DNA from: Clostridiales bacterium
Lineage (GTDB): Bacteria > Bacillota > Clostridia > Oscillospirales > Oscillospiraceae
NCBI GenBank assembly: GCA_014799505.1
Contig: JAAVHV010000021.1
Location: forward strand, 1-64,000
Direction: 5' to 3'
DNA length: 64,000 bases
The notes under the pieces were generated by a model that ran no database searches, was not told the origin of the DNA, and was given only the letters and a program-made list of their open reading frames with translations. The translations under genes and the position numbers were made by a program. Shown in pieces: positions 9,859 through 19,847 of this stretch. Within the stretch, counting starts at the first letter, position 1. Every line of letters begins with the position of its first letter.

Positions 9859-10326
9859 ATGAAGCGCTTTTTAACCCTTGCTTTGATTTTATATGTGCTG
9901 CTTTTTGCTCTCCCAAGCTGCGAAGTTGGGAGCAGGGAGGAGAACAGGTTGTCCCGAATCGAGAAGGCGCTGGGAGTGGATCTATCCGCTGGGACGCTGA
10001 TCCATTTTGAAGACAGCCACGGCGGATTCCACGGAGACGGGCTGACCGCTGCCGTGGTGGAGTTGAACGGACTGGTCGAAGGGTTGGAGGACATCCCAGG
10101 GTGGAAGCCCCTGCCTATGTCGGTATACGCGGCACAGGCTGTCGGTTTGTGCGGGGATGAGGGCGCGTCAATAGAGGAGGGCTTTTACTTCCTCTATGAC
10201 CGTCACAGCGAGAGCGATGATCCCTATGACGATACGGCGCTGTGCGATCGATATTCCTGGAATTTCACTGCGGCGGTCTTTGACAGCCAGAATGGACGGC
10301 TGTATTTTTATCAATTTGACACATAA
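9859..10326 (+). CDS. putative lipoprotein, function unknown
   Basis: signal peptide-like N terminus with Cys (LFALPSCEV); AAAGGAG ribosome-binding site. Confidence 0.6.
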   Translation: MKRFLTLALILYVLLFALPSCEVGSREENRLSRIEKALGVDLSAGTLIHFEDSHGGFHGDGLTAAVVELNGLVEGLEDIPGWKPLPMSVYAAQAVGLCGDEGASIEEGFYFLYDRHSESDDPYDDTALCDRYSWNFTAAVFDSQNGRLYFYQFDT

Positions 10327-10341
10327 AGGAGAAATGGAACG

Positions 10342-10746
10342 ATGAAAAAACGTATCTATGCGGTGTTAGCGGCACTGTTTATCCTGGCTGCCCTGTCCGG
10401 CTGCGGCAGCGGCGGGGAAGTAATCGATTACGATTTGGTGTTCGTCAACGATTCGGATGCCACCATTGTCGAGGTCGTGGTGGATTTTGTAGACCAGAAT
10501 TCAGGGATGCGGAACGCCGACAGCAGCCCGCTGAAACGGGGAGAGACCTTCGGCTTTGAGGCGGGGGAGTACCCGGTGACGGTGCTGGTGTACGACACGG
10601 CCGTTGGAAGGATCGCGGAAGGAGAGCTGGCCCGAATCGTGATTCAACAAGCCCCGCCGGAAGGGGAGCGCTGGTATGTCACAGCTAAGGATGGGACACA
10701 CGGTATTGTGCTGACGGCAGATACCAAGTGGCCGGAGGGAGCGTGA
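10342..10746 (+). CDS. putative lipoprotein, function unknown
   Basis: LAALSGCGSGG lipobox. Confidence 0.65.
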   Translation: MKKRIYAVLAALFILAALSGCGSGGEVIDYDLVFVNDSDATIVEVVVDFVDQNSGMRNADSSPLKRGETFGFEAGEYPVTVLVYDTAVGRIAEGELARIVIQQAPPEGERWYVTAKDGTHGIVLTADTKWPEGA

Positions 10747-10854
10747 ACTGTTACATTTTCCTGATCCGTGCCCATGCTTTTCTATGCCTGTGCCTTGCTT
10801 TTTGCGCTCAATCGCGATATAATAAGAGCAAATCAAGAGAAATGAGGTGCGGTC

Positions 10855-11628
10855 ATGATCGCGGACGAACGCCAATTCCACATCAACTGCAAGCAGGGAG
10901 ACGTAGGCCGGTACTGCCTGCTCCCCGGGGATCCCGGGCGGTGCGAGAAGATCGCCCGCTATTTTGACGACCCTGTCCATGTGATGACCAACCGGGAGTA
11001 CGTCACCTATACCGGCACCCTGCTGGGGGAAAAGGTGACCGTCACCTCCACCGGCATCGGCGGGCCGTCCGCCTCCATCGCCATGGAGGAGCTGGCCAAT
11101 CTGGGCGCGGATACCTTTGTGCGGGTGGGCACCTGCGGCGGCATCAAGCTGGACGTCACCAGCGGGGACGTGGTCATTGCCACCGGGGCTGTCCGCATGG
11201 AGGGCACCAGCCGGGAATACGCCCCCATTGAGTTCCCCGCCGTTGCGGATTTTGAGGTGCTCACCGCGTTGGTGGATGCGGCTAAAGCGGCGGCCCGCCG
11301 CTGGCACGCCGGGGTGGTGCAGTGCAAGGACTCCTTTTACGGCCAGCACTCGCCGGAGCGTATGCCGGTGTCCTATGAGCTGCAAAGCAAGTGGGAGGCG
11401 TGGAAGCGCTTGGGTGTGCTGGCCTCCGAGATGGAAAGCGCGGCGCTGTTCACCGTGGCCGCAGCCCGGGGAGTGCGGTGCGGTTCGGCGTTCCATGTGA
11501 TCTGGAACCAGGAGCGAAATGCCGCTGGGCTTGACCAGACCCGGGACGAGGACACCGAGTCCGCCATCCGGGTGGGGATCGAGGCGGTAAAGCTGCTCAT
11601 CCAGCGGGATCGGGAAAAGGATACATAA
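10855..11628 (+). CDS. udp: uridine phosphorylase
   Basis: 257 aa; [51 protein letters not shown]. Confidence 0.92.
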   Translation: MIADERQFHINCKQGDVGRYCLLPGDPGRCEKIARYFDDPVHVMTNREYVTYTGTLLGEKVTVTSTGIGGPSASIAMEELANLGADTFVRVGTCGGIKLDVTSGDVVIATGAVRMEGTSREYAPIEFPAVADFEVLTALVDAAKAAARRWHAGVVQCKDSFYGQHSPERMPVSYELQSKWEAWKRLGVLASEMESAALFTVAAARGVRCGSAFHVIWNQERNAAGLDQTRDEDTESAIRVGIEAVKLLIQRDREKDT

Positions 11629-11644
11629 AAAATAAGGACCGCTG

Positions 11645-11875
11645 TCACGAGCAGCGGCCCTCATTTTTCTCTTCTGCCTCATGACAGCAGCAGTCCTCCT
11701 CGCTAGGTGCTTTCAGTGCCAGTGTGGCCAGATTGTCAGCCAGCATATCAAAGACTGCGGACAGCAGCTCGATCTGTTCTGCTGTCTTGCCCTGGGCAAT
11801 CAGCACGGACAGCGCCGCCGCCGAGGCCACCAGATCGCCGCCCTGTCCCTGAGAGCCGCAGCAGCAGCGCCTCAT
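11645..11875 (-). CDS. small DUF6774-like protein
   Basis: MRRCCCGSQGQGGDLVASAAALSVLIAQGKTAEQIELLSAVFDMLADNLATLAL, recognised pattern from Clostridia. Confidence 0.6.
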   Translation of the reverse strand: MRRCCCGSQGQGGDLVASAAALSVLIAQGKTAEQIELLSAVFDMLADNLATLALKAPSEEDCCCHEAEEKNEGRCS

Positions 11876-11970
11876 TGTGCCCACCCCCTTTGGGTACAGT
11901 ATATGCGGAAAAGAGGGCTTTGGGCAATCAAAAGGGCCCAGGAGGGGAAAACTCCGGGGCCGCTTTGCGT

Positions 11971-12531
11971 TTATAGCTTTTTCACATACCGCAGATCCAC
12001 GCATATGGTGTTGTGAGGAAAGGGAATATCGGCATGGGTGCCGTCCCAGGTAAAGCCGTGGGCGGAATAGAACCGCCGAGCCTTCTCGTTTTCCCGCAGG
12101 ACGAATACGAAGGCGTGTTCAAAGCCATCCGCCTTCATCCGGCGGCACGCTTCTTCAAACAGCAGGCTGCCGTAGCCGTGGCTTCGCTCCGCCGGATGGG
12201 TATAGAAGGACGCGATTTCGCCCCAGTTGGCATAGGCGGCATTGTCAAAGGTACAGATGTCGCCTACGTTGTAATTGGTCACCCGCGCCTTACAATAGTT
12301 GAGGCAGGACACCGGCGTGTCCCCCCGGTAGAGGAGCAGACCGTGGACGCCGTTGTGTGTCTCGTAATTGGTGCGGAACACCTCCACCCAGCGGTCGTCG
12401 GTGATCTCGCGGGCCATATAGTCGGCGGGCACTGCGTCCACGTAGGTGTCCCGCCAGCCCAGGGCATGGATCAGGGACATGGCCCGGAAGTGTTCGTCAG
12501 TACAGGCGTCCACAAATCTCAATTTGTCCAT
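11971..12531 (-). CDS. GNAT family N-acetyltransferase
   Basis: YTHPAERSHGYGSLLFEEACRRMKADG...NEKARRFYSAHGF. Confidence 0.88.
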   Translation of the reverse strand: MDKLRFVDACTDEHFRAMSLIHALGWRDTYVDAVPADYMAREITDDRWVEVFRTNYETHNGVHGLLLYRGDTPVSCLNYCKARVTNYNVGDICTFDNAAYANWGEIASFYTHPAERSHGYGSLLFEEACRRMKADGFEHAFVFVLRENEKARRFYSAHGFTWDGTHADIPFPHNTICVDLRYVKKL

Positions 12532-12684
12532 AAAACCTCCCAAAAGCCGTCCAGATCGGGCGGTTTTTGCGTGTCAGCGGCAATTCCCCAAGCCCGCCCT
12601 CGCTTCCGGTCAACGTATTGGTCATACCTTGTGATTATGGGGCAACCCCCTGTTACGATGCCTTTGTGCGCAGTTTGGGCATGA

Positions 12685-12790
12685 CGGTTACACGGAGGGA
12701 TCGAACCCCCTCGCGCCGGCCCTTCGGCGCCACCAATAAGGCCCGGCTCATTCTCAGCCGGGAGAGATGCGTTCGCCCCGGAAGCTACCG
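12685..12790 (-). ncRNA. tRNA-like structured RNA (candidate), 3' of DIP1984-family gene
   Basis: Minus strand: T-arm GGGGG-UUCGAUC-CCUCC (12694-12710), hairpin GCGCCG-AAGGGC-CGGCGC (12713-12730), hairpin CCCGGCU-GAGAAUG-AGCCGGG (12742-12762), imperfect closing stem CGGUAGC/GUAACCG. Confidence 0.6.
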
Positions 12791-12799
12791 ACTGCCGCG

Positions 12800-13252
12800 T
12801 TACATCAATTCGGTGGCCCAGTTGGCGGACTGGATGGAGTTGTCCAGCAACCGCAGGTCGCGCGCCTGTGCATCCACCTGCTTTTGCAGCTCCTTCACGT
12901 TCACGGTGCTGAGCAGCTTGATCTCCGTGTGGGTGGCCCGTCGGCCCAGCTGGCTGGCGCTGTATACCAGGTCGCGGTAGGCGCTGAGCTTCAGCTTCAG
13001 CGCGTCCCTCCGGGCCAGCAGGGCGGTGAGGTTTTCGCCCTCTACCAGAGTTTGGCAGTTGGTCAGGTTGATCCGGGTAATGAGCGACTCCAAGTTGGAA
13101 ACGCAGCCGTCCAGCTCGGTCAGCAGCTCCTGGGGGTTCTCGGCGGGAGACTCGCCTTCTTGAACAATGGCGTTGGTACTCAGCCGCTGCTGGAGCTGTT
13201 GGATGCGGCGATTCAGATCCGCCCGCTCCTGTAAGGCTTCCGCTAATTTCAT
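12800..13252 (-). CDS. DIP1984 family protein
   Basis: 150 aa; MKLAEALQERADLNRRIQQLQQRLSTNA...DNSIQSANWATEL family pattern. Confidence 0.88.
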   Translation of the reverse strand: MKLAEALQERADLNRRIQQLQQRLSTNAIVQEGESPAENPQELLTELDGCVSNLESLITRINLTNCQTLVEGENLTALLARRDALKLKLSAYRDLVYSASQLGRRATHTEIKLLSTVNVKELQKQVDAQARDLRLLDNSIQSANWATELM

Positions 13253-13268
13253 GGGAGTACCTCCTTAC

Positions 13269-14567
13269 TTACACACCCGCGCCCACGGGCGCTTTGTCTG
13301 CTTCCTGCTTAGCCAAAGTCTTGGCGTTTGCCAGCATCAGCTTGATGCGGTTCTCCTGGTTGATTTTCGTGGCGCCGGGGTCGTAGTCGATGGCCACGAT
13401 GTTGGAATTCGGGTAGTCGTCCTTGAGACGGCGGATCATGCCCTTGCCCACGATGTGATTGGGCAGGCAGCCAAAGGGCTGTGTACAGACAATGTTAGGC
13501 ACCCCGGAGTGGATGAGCTCCAGCATCTCGCCGGTGAGCAACCAGCCCTCGCCCATCTTGTTGCCGTCGCCCAGATAGCCCTGTACCAGCTTGTGCATAT
13601 TCTCAAAGGTGCCGGGGGCGCGGAAGCGGCTCTTTTTCAGCGCCGCAATCATATCTTTCTGACAGGCCTCAATGTAGCCCTTGAATATCTGGCAGAACTT
13701 CTTTTTTACCCACAGCCCGCCGTAGATGTTCACATCCACCTCGCGATTGAAGATTTTAAAAATCATGAAGTCGGTGAGGCCAGGCACCACAGGTTCAGCG
13801 CCCTCAGAGAGGAGAAAATCTTCCAGATTGTTGTTGCCCAGGGGAGAGAATTTCACGTAGATCTCGCCGACGACTCCCACCCGCACCTTTTCCTCATGGG
13901 AGATAGGGATAGTTTCAAAGTCGGCCAGGATGGCGTCGAAATTGGCCCGCATCTGCTTGCGGCTCATGCCGCGGCCTGCCTGAAAGCTGTCAATGAGCTT
14001 GCTCTGCCAGTGATCCAGCATCCTGTCGGTGTCGCCGGCGGTAAGCTCATAGGGGCGCACTTGGTTGGCCGCGTTGACCAGCAGATCGCCGTACATCATG
14101 CCGTAGATCAGCTTGCGGATCAGGGGAAGCGTAAGAGAGAAGCCGGGATTTTTCTCCAACCCGGACAGGTTCACCGAGATCACGGGCACGAATTCCAGCC
14201 CCGCCTTTTCCAGCGCCTTACGAAGCAGGTGGATGTAGTTGGATGCCCGACACCCGCCGCCGGTCTGGGTGATGAACAACGCGATTTTGTGGGGATCGTA
14301 TCCGCCGTTTTTGATCGCGTCGATGAGCTGCCCAATGACCAGCAGGGCTGGGTAGCAGGTGTCGTTGTGGACATATTTCAAGCCCTCATCAATAATCCCT
14401 CGATGATTGGTGTTAAGCATATCTACTTTATAGCCCTCTAACACCAATAACTGACGGAACATTCCGAAGTGAACGGGGAGCATCTGGGGCATCAGGATGG
14501 TGTACTCCTCTTTCATCTCCTTGGTGAAGAGCAGCCGTCCGTCTTTGTCGTAAACCAATTCAGCCAT
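13269..14567 (-). CDS. 2-hydroxyacyl-CoA dehydratase component-like protein
   Basis: YVHNDTCYPALLVIGQLIDAIKNG, GGGCRASNYIHLLRKALEKAG; paired with the activase gene. Confidence 0.75.
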   Translation of the reverse strand: MAELVYDKDGRLLFTKEMKEEYTILMPQMLPVHFGMFRQLLVLEGYKVDMLNTNHRGIIDEGLKYVHNDTCYPALLVIGQLIDAIKNGGYDPHKIALFITQTGGGCRASNYIHLLRKALEKAGLEFVPVISVNLSGLEKNPGFSLTLPLIRKLIYGMMYGDLLVNAANQVRPYELTAGDTDRMLDHWQSKLIDSFQAGRGMSRKQMRANFDAILADFETIPISHEEKVRVGVVGEIYVKFSPLGNNNLEDFLLSEGAEPVVPGLTDFMIFKIFNREVDVNIYGGLWVKKKFCQIFKGYIEACQKDMIAALKKSRFRAPGTFENMHKLVQGYLGDGNKMGEGWLLTGEMLELIHSGVPNIVCTQPFGCLPNHIVGKGMIRRLKDDYPNSNIVAIDYDPGATKINQENRIKLMLANAKTLAKQEADKAPVGAGV

Positions 14568-14630
14568 AGTCAAATTTCCTTTCACGTTGGGTCAGCTATC
14601 CCGGACAGCCCAGGCGAGTTGTCCGATAGG

Positions 14631-17570
14631 TCAGTTGTCATGGCGTTTGCGCTCCTCCATCGCCGCCATCAGGGAGCGGATTCGGATCTTTACCGCGCCC
14701 AGGTTGCTAATGTCGTCGATTTTCAACTGGGTGTAAAGCTTTCCACCTTGCTCCAAGATGGAGCGCATTTCATCGCCGGTAATGGCGTCGGTGCCGCAGC
14801 CAAAGCTCACCAGCTGCACCAGCTGCATATCGGGCTGCTCGCACACATACCGAGCGGCGTTGTACATACGGGCCTGGAAGGTCCACTGGTTGAGTACTTT
14901 GCGGGGGGCATAGCTCTCATGGAAAGCCACCGCGTCCTCACTGACCAGCACGAAGCCAAAGGAGGTGATCAGGTCGTTGATACCATGGTTGATCTCCGGG
15001 TCGATATGATAAGGGCGGCCCGCCAGCACAATGATGGGCAGACCTTTGGCGCGAGCCTCGTCGATATACTGCTGGCCAGTATGGTGAACGTCCTCTTTAT
15101 AGCGGTCATAGGCCTGGTATGCCGCGCGGATGGCGTTGACGGCCTCCTTGCGGGGGACGCCGAAGGTATCGGCAAACCACTGGGAGCCGATGCGCTCATA
15201 ATCGCGGGGGCGGTGCAGTCCGGCGTAGGGGTTGAGGAACCGGGTCTTTTTCAGATCGGGCATATTTGCCGCCAATAGCTCGGGGTAGTAGGCCACCACA
15301 GGGCAGTTATAGTTGTTGTCCGACGACTTTTCGTCGAAGTTATAGGACATACAGGGGTAGAAAATGGCGTCTACTCCCGCATCCACCAGGGCCTCCACAT
15401 GGCCGTGAAGCAGCTTGGCGGGGTAGCACACCGTGTCCGATGGGATGGTGCGCTGGCCTTTGATGTACAGCTTCCGGGAGGATTCGGGGGAGAGCACCAC
15501 CTCGAAATTCAGCCGGGTGAACAGCTCAAACCAGAAGGGGAGGTTTTCGTACATATTCAGCCCGAAGGGAATGCCGATGCGCCCCCGGGAGCCGTTGCCG
15601 AAGCCCTTGCCCTCCATAGCCCGGAGCTTTTCATATTTGTAGCGGTACAGGTCGGGAAGCTCCGCCTTCTCCTTGCCCAAGGGCCGGGAGCAGCGATTGC
15701 CGGAGATAAACCGCCGTCCGCCGTCAAAGGTGTTGACCGTGAGGGAGCAGTGGTTGGTGCACAGGTTACAGGTAACGGGTTTGGCGCTGTGTGAAAAAGA
15801 CTGTAAGGCGGATTCACTTAACAGTATTGACCGCTCCAGTTTCAGATCCCGGGCGGCCAGCGCCGCGCCAAAAGCCCCCATGATGCCCGCGATGGTGGGA
15901 CGGGTGACGTCCCTACCCAGCTCCTGCTCAAAGGCTCGGAGCACTGCGTCGTTGTGGAAGGTGCCGCCCTGCACCACGATGTGCCTGCCCAGGTCGTCGG
16001 CGCTGGCGGCGCGAATGACTTTATAGATGGCGTTTTTCACGATGGAGATGGACAGGCCTGCGCTGATGTCCTCTACGCTGGCTCCGTCCTTCTGGGCCTG
16101 CTTGACGCTGGAGTTCATGAACACGGTGCACCGAGAACCCAGGTTCACCGGCTTCTGGGTGAACAGGCCCAGCTTGGCAAAGTCGGCGATGTCATAGCCC
16201 AGCGCCTTGGCGAAGGTTTCGATGAAGGAACCGCAGCCGGAGGAACAGGCCTCGTTGAGCATAATAGAGTCCACCGCGCCGTTGCGGATCTTGAAGCACT
16301 TCATGTCCTGCCCGCCGATGTCAATGATGAAGTCCACGTTGGGGTTGAAGTGGGCGGCGGCGCGGTAGTGGGCCACCGTTTCCACCAAGCCCAGGTCGCA
16401 GGAAAAGGCGTTTTTAATAAGATCCTCGCCATAGCCGGTGACAGCGGAGCCGCGAATTTTGATGCGGTCACCGCACAGCTTGTAGATCTCCTTGAGCTGT
16501 TCCAGCACGAGGGCCACCGGATTGCCCAGATTGGAGTGGTAATAAGTATACAGCAGTCCGCCGTCCGGGGCAATGAGGACGATTTTTGCAGTCGTGGAAC
16601 CGGAGTCGATGCCTAAGTACGCGTCCCCAGCGTAAGTGTTGATGTCCAACTGGGGCGGAGTGGAGGCGTTGTGCCGGGCAGTGAACGCATCGTAATCAGC
16701 CTCGCTTTCAAACAACGGCGGCATGGTATCCACCACCGATGTGGCCCCCCGGCTCTCCTCCAGCAGATGAAGCAAGTCGTCAAAGGGTCTGACCTCGTAG
16801 TCGGAGGCGCACAGCGCCGCCCCCATGGCGGCGAAGCAGTCGCCGTCTTCCGGGAAGATGGCGTGGGCCTCGTCCAGTTGGAGGGTGTCCACAAACCGCT
16901 CCCGCAGCCCCATGAGGAAGTGGAGGGGGCCGCCCAGAAAGACCAGCTTGCCCTTCAGCTCCCGGCCCTGGGTGAGACCGGCCACGGTCTGATCCACCAC
17001 GGCCTGGAAGATGGACGCGGCCACATCCTCCTTGCGCCCGCCCTGGTTGAGGATGGGCTGGATATCGCTCTTGGCAAACACGCCGCACCGGGAGGCGATG
17101 GGGTAAATTTTCTCATGTTTGAGGGAAAGCTCGTCCAGCTCGTTCACAGTGACGTTCATGAGGGTAGCCATCTGGTCAATAAACGCCCCGGTGCCCCCGG
17201 CGCAGGAACCGTTCATCCGCTCCTCCAGCGCGCCGCCGAAGAAGATGATCTTGGCGTCCTCACCGCCCAACTCAATGACGGCGTCAGTATCCGGGATATA
17301 GGTATTCACTGCGGCGGCGGTGGCGTACACCTCCTGAACAAAGTCCAGCCCCGCGGCCTTGGCTACGCCCAGTCCGGCGGAGCCGGTGACCACCAGGCGT
17401 ACATCCTTGCCGCTCAGCATATCCTCAATGGAGCGCAGGGTCTCGCAGGCCCGCTCCCGGGCCTTGGAATAGTGCCGCTCGTAGGAGCGGAACAGCAGTT
17501 TGTTATTCTCATCCAGCACCACCACTTTGACGGTAGTGGAGCCGATGTCAATGCCAACGCGTAGAATCAT
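14631..17570 (-). CDS. acyl-CoA dehydratase activase (two BadF/BadG/BcrA/BcrD ATPase domains plus DUF2229-like region)
   Basis: 979 aa; two ATPase domains (GIDIGSTTVKVVVLD and GIDSGSTTAKIVLI), cluster-binding-type GSCAGGTGAF and EACSSGCGSFIE. Confidence 0.9.
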   Translation of the reverse strand: MILRVGIDIGSTTVKVVVLDENNKLLFRSYERHYSKARERACETLRSIEDMLSGKDVRLVVTGSAGLGVAKAAGLDFVQEVYATAAAVNTYIPDTDAVIELGGEDAKIIFFGGALEERMNGSCAGGTGAFIDQMATLMNVTVNELDELSLKHEKIYPIASRCGVFAKSDIQPILNQGGRKEDVAASIFQAVVDQTVAGLTQGRELKGKLVFLGGPLHFLMGLRERFVDTLQLDEAHAIFPEDGDCFAAMGAALCASDYEVRPFDDLLHLLEESRGATSVVDTMPPLFESEADYDAFTARHNASTPPQLDINTYAGDAYLGIDSGSTTAKIVLIAPDGGLLYTYYHSNLGNPVALVLEQLKEIYKLCGDRIKIRGSAVTGYGEDLIKNAFSCDLGLVETVAHYRAAAHFNPNVDFIIDIGGQDMKCFKIRNGAVDSIMLNEACSSGCGSFIETFAKALGYDIADFAKLGLFTQKPVNLGSRCTVFMNSSVKQAQKDGASVEDISAGLSISIVKNAIYKVIRAASADDLGRHIVVQGGTFHNDAVLRAFEQELGRDVTRPTIAGIMGAFGAALAARDLKLERSILLSESALQSFSHSAKPVTCNLCTNHCSLTVNTFDGGRRFISGNRCSRPLGKEKAELPDLYRYKYEKLRAMEGKGFGNGSRGRIGIPFGLNMYENLPFWFELFTRLNFEVVLSPESSRKLYIKGQRTIPSDTVCYPAKLLHGHVEALVDAGVDAIFYPCMSYNFDEKSSDNNYNCPVVAYYPELLAANMPDLKKTRFLNPYAGLHRPRDYERIGSQWFADTFGVPRKEAVNAIRAAYQAYDRYKEDVHHTGQQYIDEARAKGLPIIVLAGRPYHIDPEINHGINDLITSFGFVLVSEDAVAFHESYAPRKVLNQWTFQARMYNAARYVCEQPDMQLVQLVSFGCGTDAITGDEMRSILEQGGKLYTQLKIDDISNLGAVKIRIRSLMAAMEERKRHDN

Positions 17571-17721
17571 GGTTCTCCTCCTAAGTCAGTAGGAAAGTTC
17601 AGCGAATATTATAGCGAAGTGATATGCTTTTTTCAATAGAATATTTATGAACGATTGCCGACTTTCGACAAAAAATCGACAAAAGAATTACCCGCTGCAG
17701 GGGCCGCAGCGGGCAATTTTG

Positions 17722-19584
17722 TTATTTTGTGGGGGAGAACGGCTCTGCGCCGCACTTTTCGGGGAAGTATACCTGGTACCAGATCAGGAAGGACAGCACC
17801 GTGTACAGCTTGCGGTGGGTGCGGGCCTGCCCGGAGTAGTGCCGCTCCAGCAGCTCCAGCAGATAGTTCTGGTCAAAGAACTCCGCCACATAGCTCTGGT
17901 TAATCAGATCTTTGGCCCAATTGTAGTACTTTTCCTCCCGCAGCCACGCGATGAAAGGGACGGGGAACCCCTTCTTGTCCCGCTTCACCCAGTCATTGGG
18001 AAGCAGAGGCACCGCCGCCATACGCAGAGGCCACTTGGTCATGGTCTTGCCCCGCATCTTCTGGGAGCTGGGGATGGCCCGGGCCACCGCCCAAACCTCC
18101 CTGTCGAGATAGGGCACCCGCAGCTCCAGCGAGTTGGCCATGGTCATGCGGTCGGCTTTGCGCAGGATATCCAGCGGCTGCCACAGGTGGAGATCAAGAT
18201 ACTGCATTTTGGTCAGGTCGTCGGCCTTTTCCACCGCCTCAAAGTAGGGCTCGGTGACATCGTGCCAGGAAAGCCCGCTGCGGTAGGCGGGGGAGAGCGC
18301 CCGCTCGGCTTCGTCGTTGTCGAAGATGAACGCCTGGCCCACAAAGGTCTGGTCAACACTCTTAGCGGCCTTGGTGAGGAAGCCCTGGCCGTGGAAAGGC
18401 GGCCGCTTGGCTGCCCAGGCGGCCACAGCCTTCCGCAAGGCCAGGGGGGCCTTGCGGTATACCCGATAAGGCTTGGTGGTGTGGTAGGTGATATAACCGC
18501 CAAACAGCTCGTCCGCTCCCTCGCCGGACAGCACAACCTTCACGTCCTGAGCCGCCAGTTTAGACAGGAAGTACAGCGGCACTGTGGACAGGTTGGCATT
18601 GGGCTCGTCGGCATAGTACTGGATGGAGGGCAGGGCATCGAAAAACTCCTCGGCGGAGATGGTCTTGGAGATGTTGCGCAGACCCAGCTCTTTGCACAAT
18701 GCCTGGGCCTCGCCGGTCTCGTCAAAGTCTTTGTTTTCAAAGCCCACGGAGTAGGTTTTATCGGGTCGGGACAGGGCGGCGATAACGCTGGAGTCGATGC
18801 CGCCGGACAGGAAAGAGCCCACCTCCACGTCGCTGATCTGGTGGGCCTCCACCGATTCGGTGACCACCTCCCGGATCTGCTCCGCCCGCTTCTCCAGGGA
18901 CATGGGCTGGGGATCAAAGGAGAAGGAGTGGTAGGAGGCGAATTCCGTGTGTCCATCCCGGTGAATGAGATAGTGGCCGGGAAGCAGACGGTATACGTCC
19001 TTAAAAAAGGACTCGTTGAGCGCGGAATATTGGAAGGTGAGGTAGAGCTTCAGCGCCGCCGGATTCAGCTCCTTTCGGAAGCCGGGGTGGGGGAGGAAGC
19101 TCTTGCACTCGGAGCCGAAGAAAAACAGATCCCCCATCTGGGCATAGTAAAAGGGCTTGATGCCAAAGGGATCCCGGGCGCCGAACAGCTCTTTTTTCTC
19201 CTTGTCCCAGATGACGAAGGCGAACATACCCCGCAGCTTTTTCAGCACCTCTGCGCCCCATTCCATGTAACCGTGAAGCACCACCTCGGTGTCGCAGGTG
19301 GTTTGGAAGGTGTGGCCGACGGCAATGAGTTCCTCTCGCAGGAGTTTGAAATTGTAAACCTCGCCGTTGTAGGCGATCACATACCGCCCGTCGGGACTGT
19401 ACATGGGTTGGTCGCCGGTGGCCAGGTCGATGATGGACAGACGGCGGTGGGCGATCCCACAGTGATCGTCGATATAGTGGCCCTCGCCGTCGGGGCCCCG
19501 GTGGCGGATGGTGTCCCCCATGGCCCGCAGGGCGTTCGCGTCAGGGGCGGCGGAGCGGGAGACAAAGCCGGTAAAACCGCACAT
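17722..19584 (-). CDS. asnB: asparagine synthase (glutamine-hydrolysing)
   Basis: 620 aa; MCGFTGFV N-terminal Cys2 amidotransferase; SGGIDSSVIAAL PP-loop. Confidence 0.95.
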   Translation of the reverse strand: MCGFTGFVSRSAAPDANALRAMGDTIRHRGPDGEGHYIDDHCGIAHRRLSIIDLATGDQPMYSPDGRYVIAYNGEVYNFKLLREELIAVGHTFQTTCDTEVVLHGYMEWGAEVLKKLRGMFAFVIWDKEKKELFGARDPFGIKPFYYAQMGDLFFFGSECKSFLPHPGFRKELNPAALKLYLTFQYSALNESFFKDVYRLLPGHYLIHRDGHTEFASYHSFSFDPQPMSLEKRAEQIREVVTESVEAHQISDVEVGSFLSGGIDSSVIAALSRPDKTYSVGFENKDFDETGEAQALCKELGLRNISKTISAEEFFDALPSIQYYADEPNANLSTVPLYFLSKLAAQDVKVVLSGEGADELFGGYITYHTTKPYRVYRKAPLALRKAVAAWAAKRPPFHGQGFLTKAAKSVDQTFVGQAFIFDNDEAERALSPAYRSGLSWHDVTEPYFEAVEKADDLTKMQYLDLHLWQPLDILRKADRMTMANSLELRVPYLDREVWAVARAIPSSQKMRGKTMTKWPLRMAAVPLLPNDWVKRDKKGFPVPFIAWLREEKYYNWAKDLINQSYVAEFFDQNYLLELLERHYSGQARTHRKLYTVLSFLIWYQVYFPEKCGAEPFSPTK

Positions 19585-19847
19585 AGATGAAATCCTCCAA
19601 AGTAAAGGGTTAGATTTTGGTTCGTTATCTTAGAATAAAGCGAAACGGCGGAAATGTCAACCGGTGGAGGAAAATCTCTCTTTTTAACTTCGGTGTTGCT
19701 GAATGCTTATTGAAAAAATTTTTCGTCGAAATGACAGTATGAGCAGTTGTTCGCACTGGACAACCGCCGTATAAACAGGAAGTTACCGCCTAAAATCAGC
19801 ATATTGGTCAATAGTCCAATATGGTATCCTTGTTCGATTGCAATGCT

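Noticed and set aside
12013-12684. 223-aa + strand ORF across GNAT antisense and the tRNA-like region
   Set aside because: Opposite a clear GNAT acetyltransferase; no homology pattern of its own.
12690-12790. Functional tRNA-Sec or other elongator tRNA
   Set aside because: No UCA anticodon, no U33 in the anticodon-like loop, long linker between arms and imperfect acceptor; kept only as a tRNA-like ncRNA candidate.
13167-14441. 424-aa + strand ORF opposite the dehydratase-like gene
   Set aside because: Shadow ORF; sense-strand gene has clear family motifs and an RBS.
17647-19590. 647-aa + strand ORF opposite asnB
   Set aside because: Antisense shadow ORF of a well-supported asnB; low-complexity His/Gly/Leu-rich translation with no domain, expected from GC-rich codon bias.
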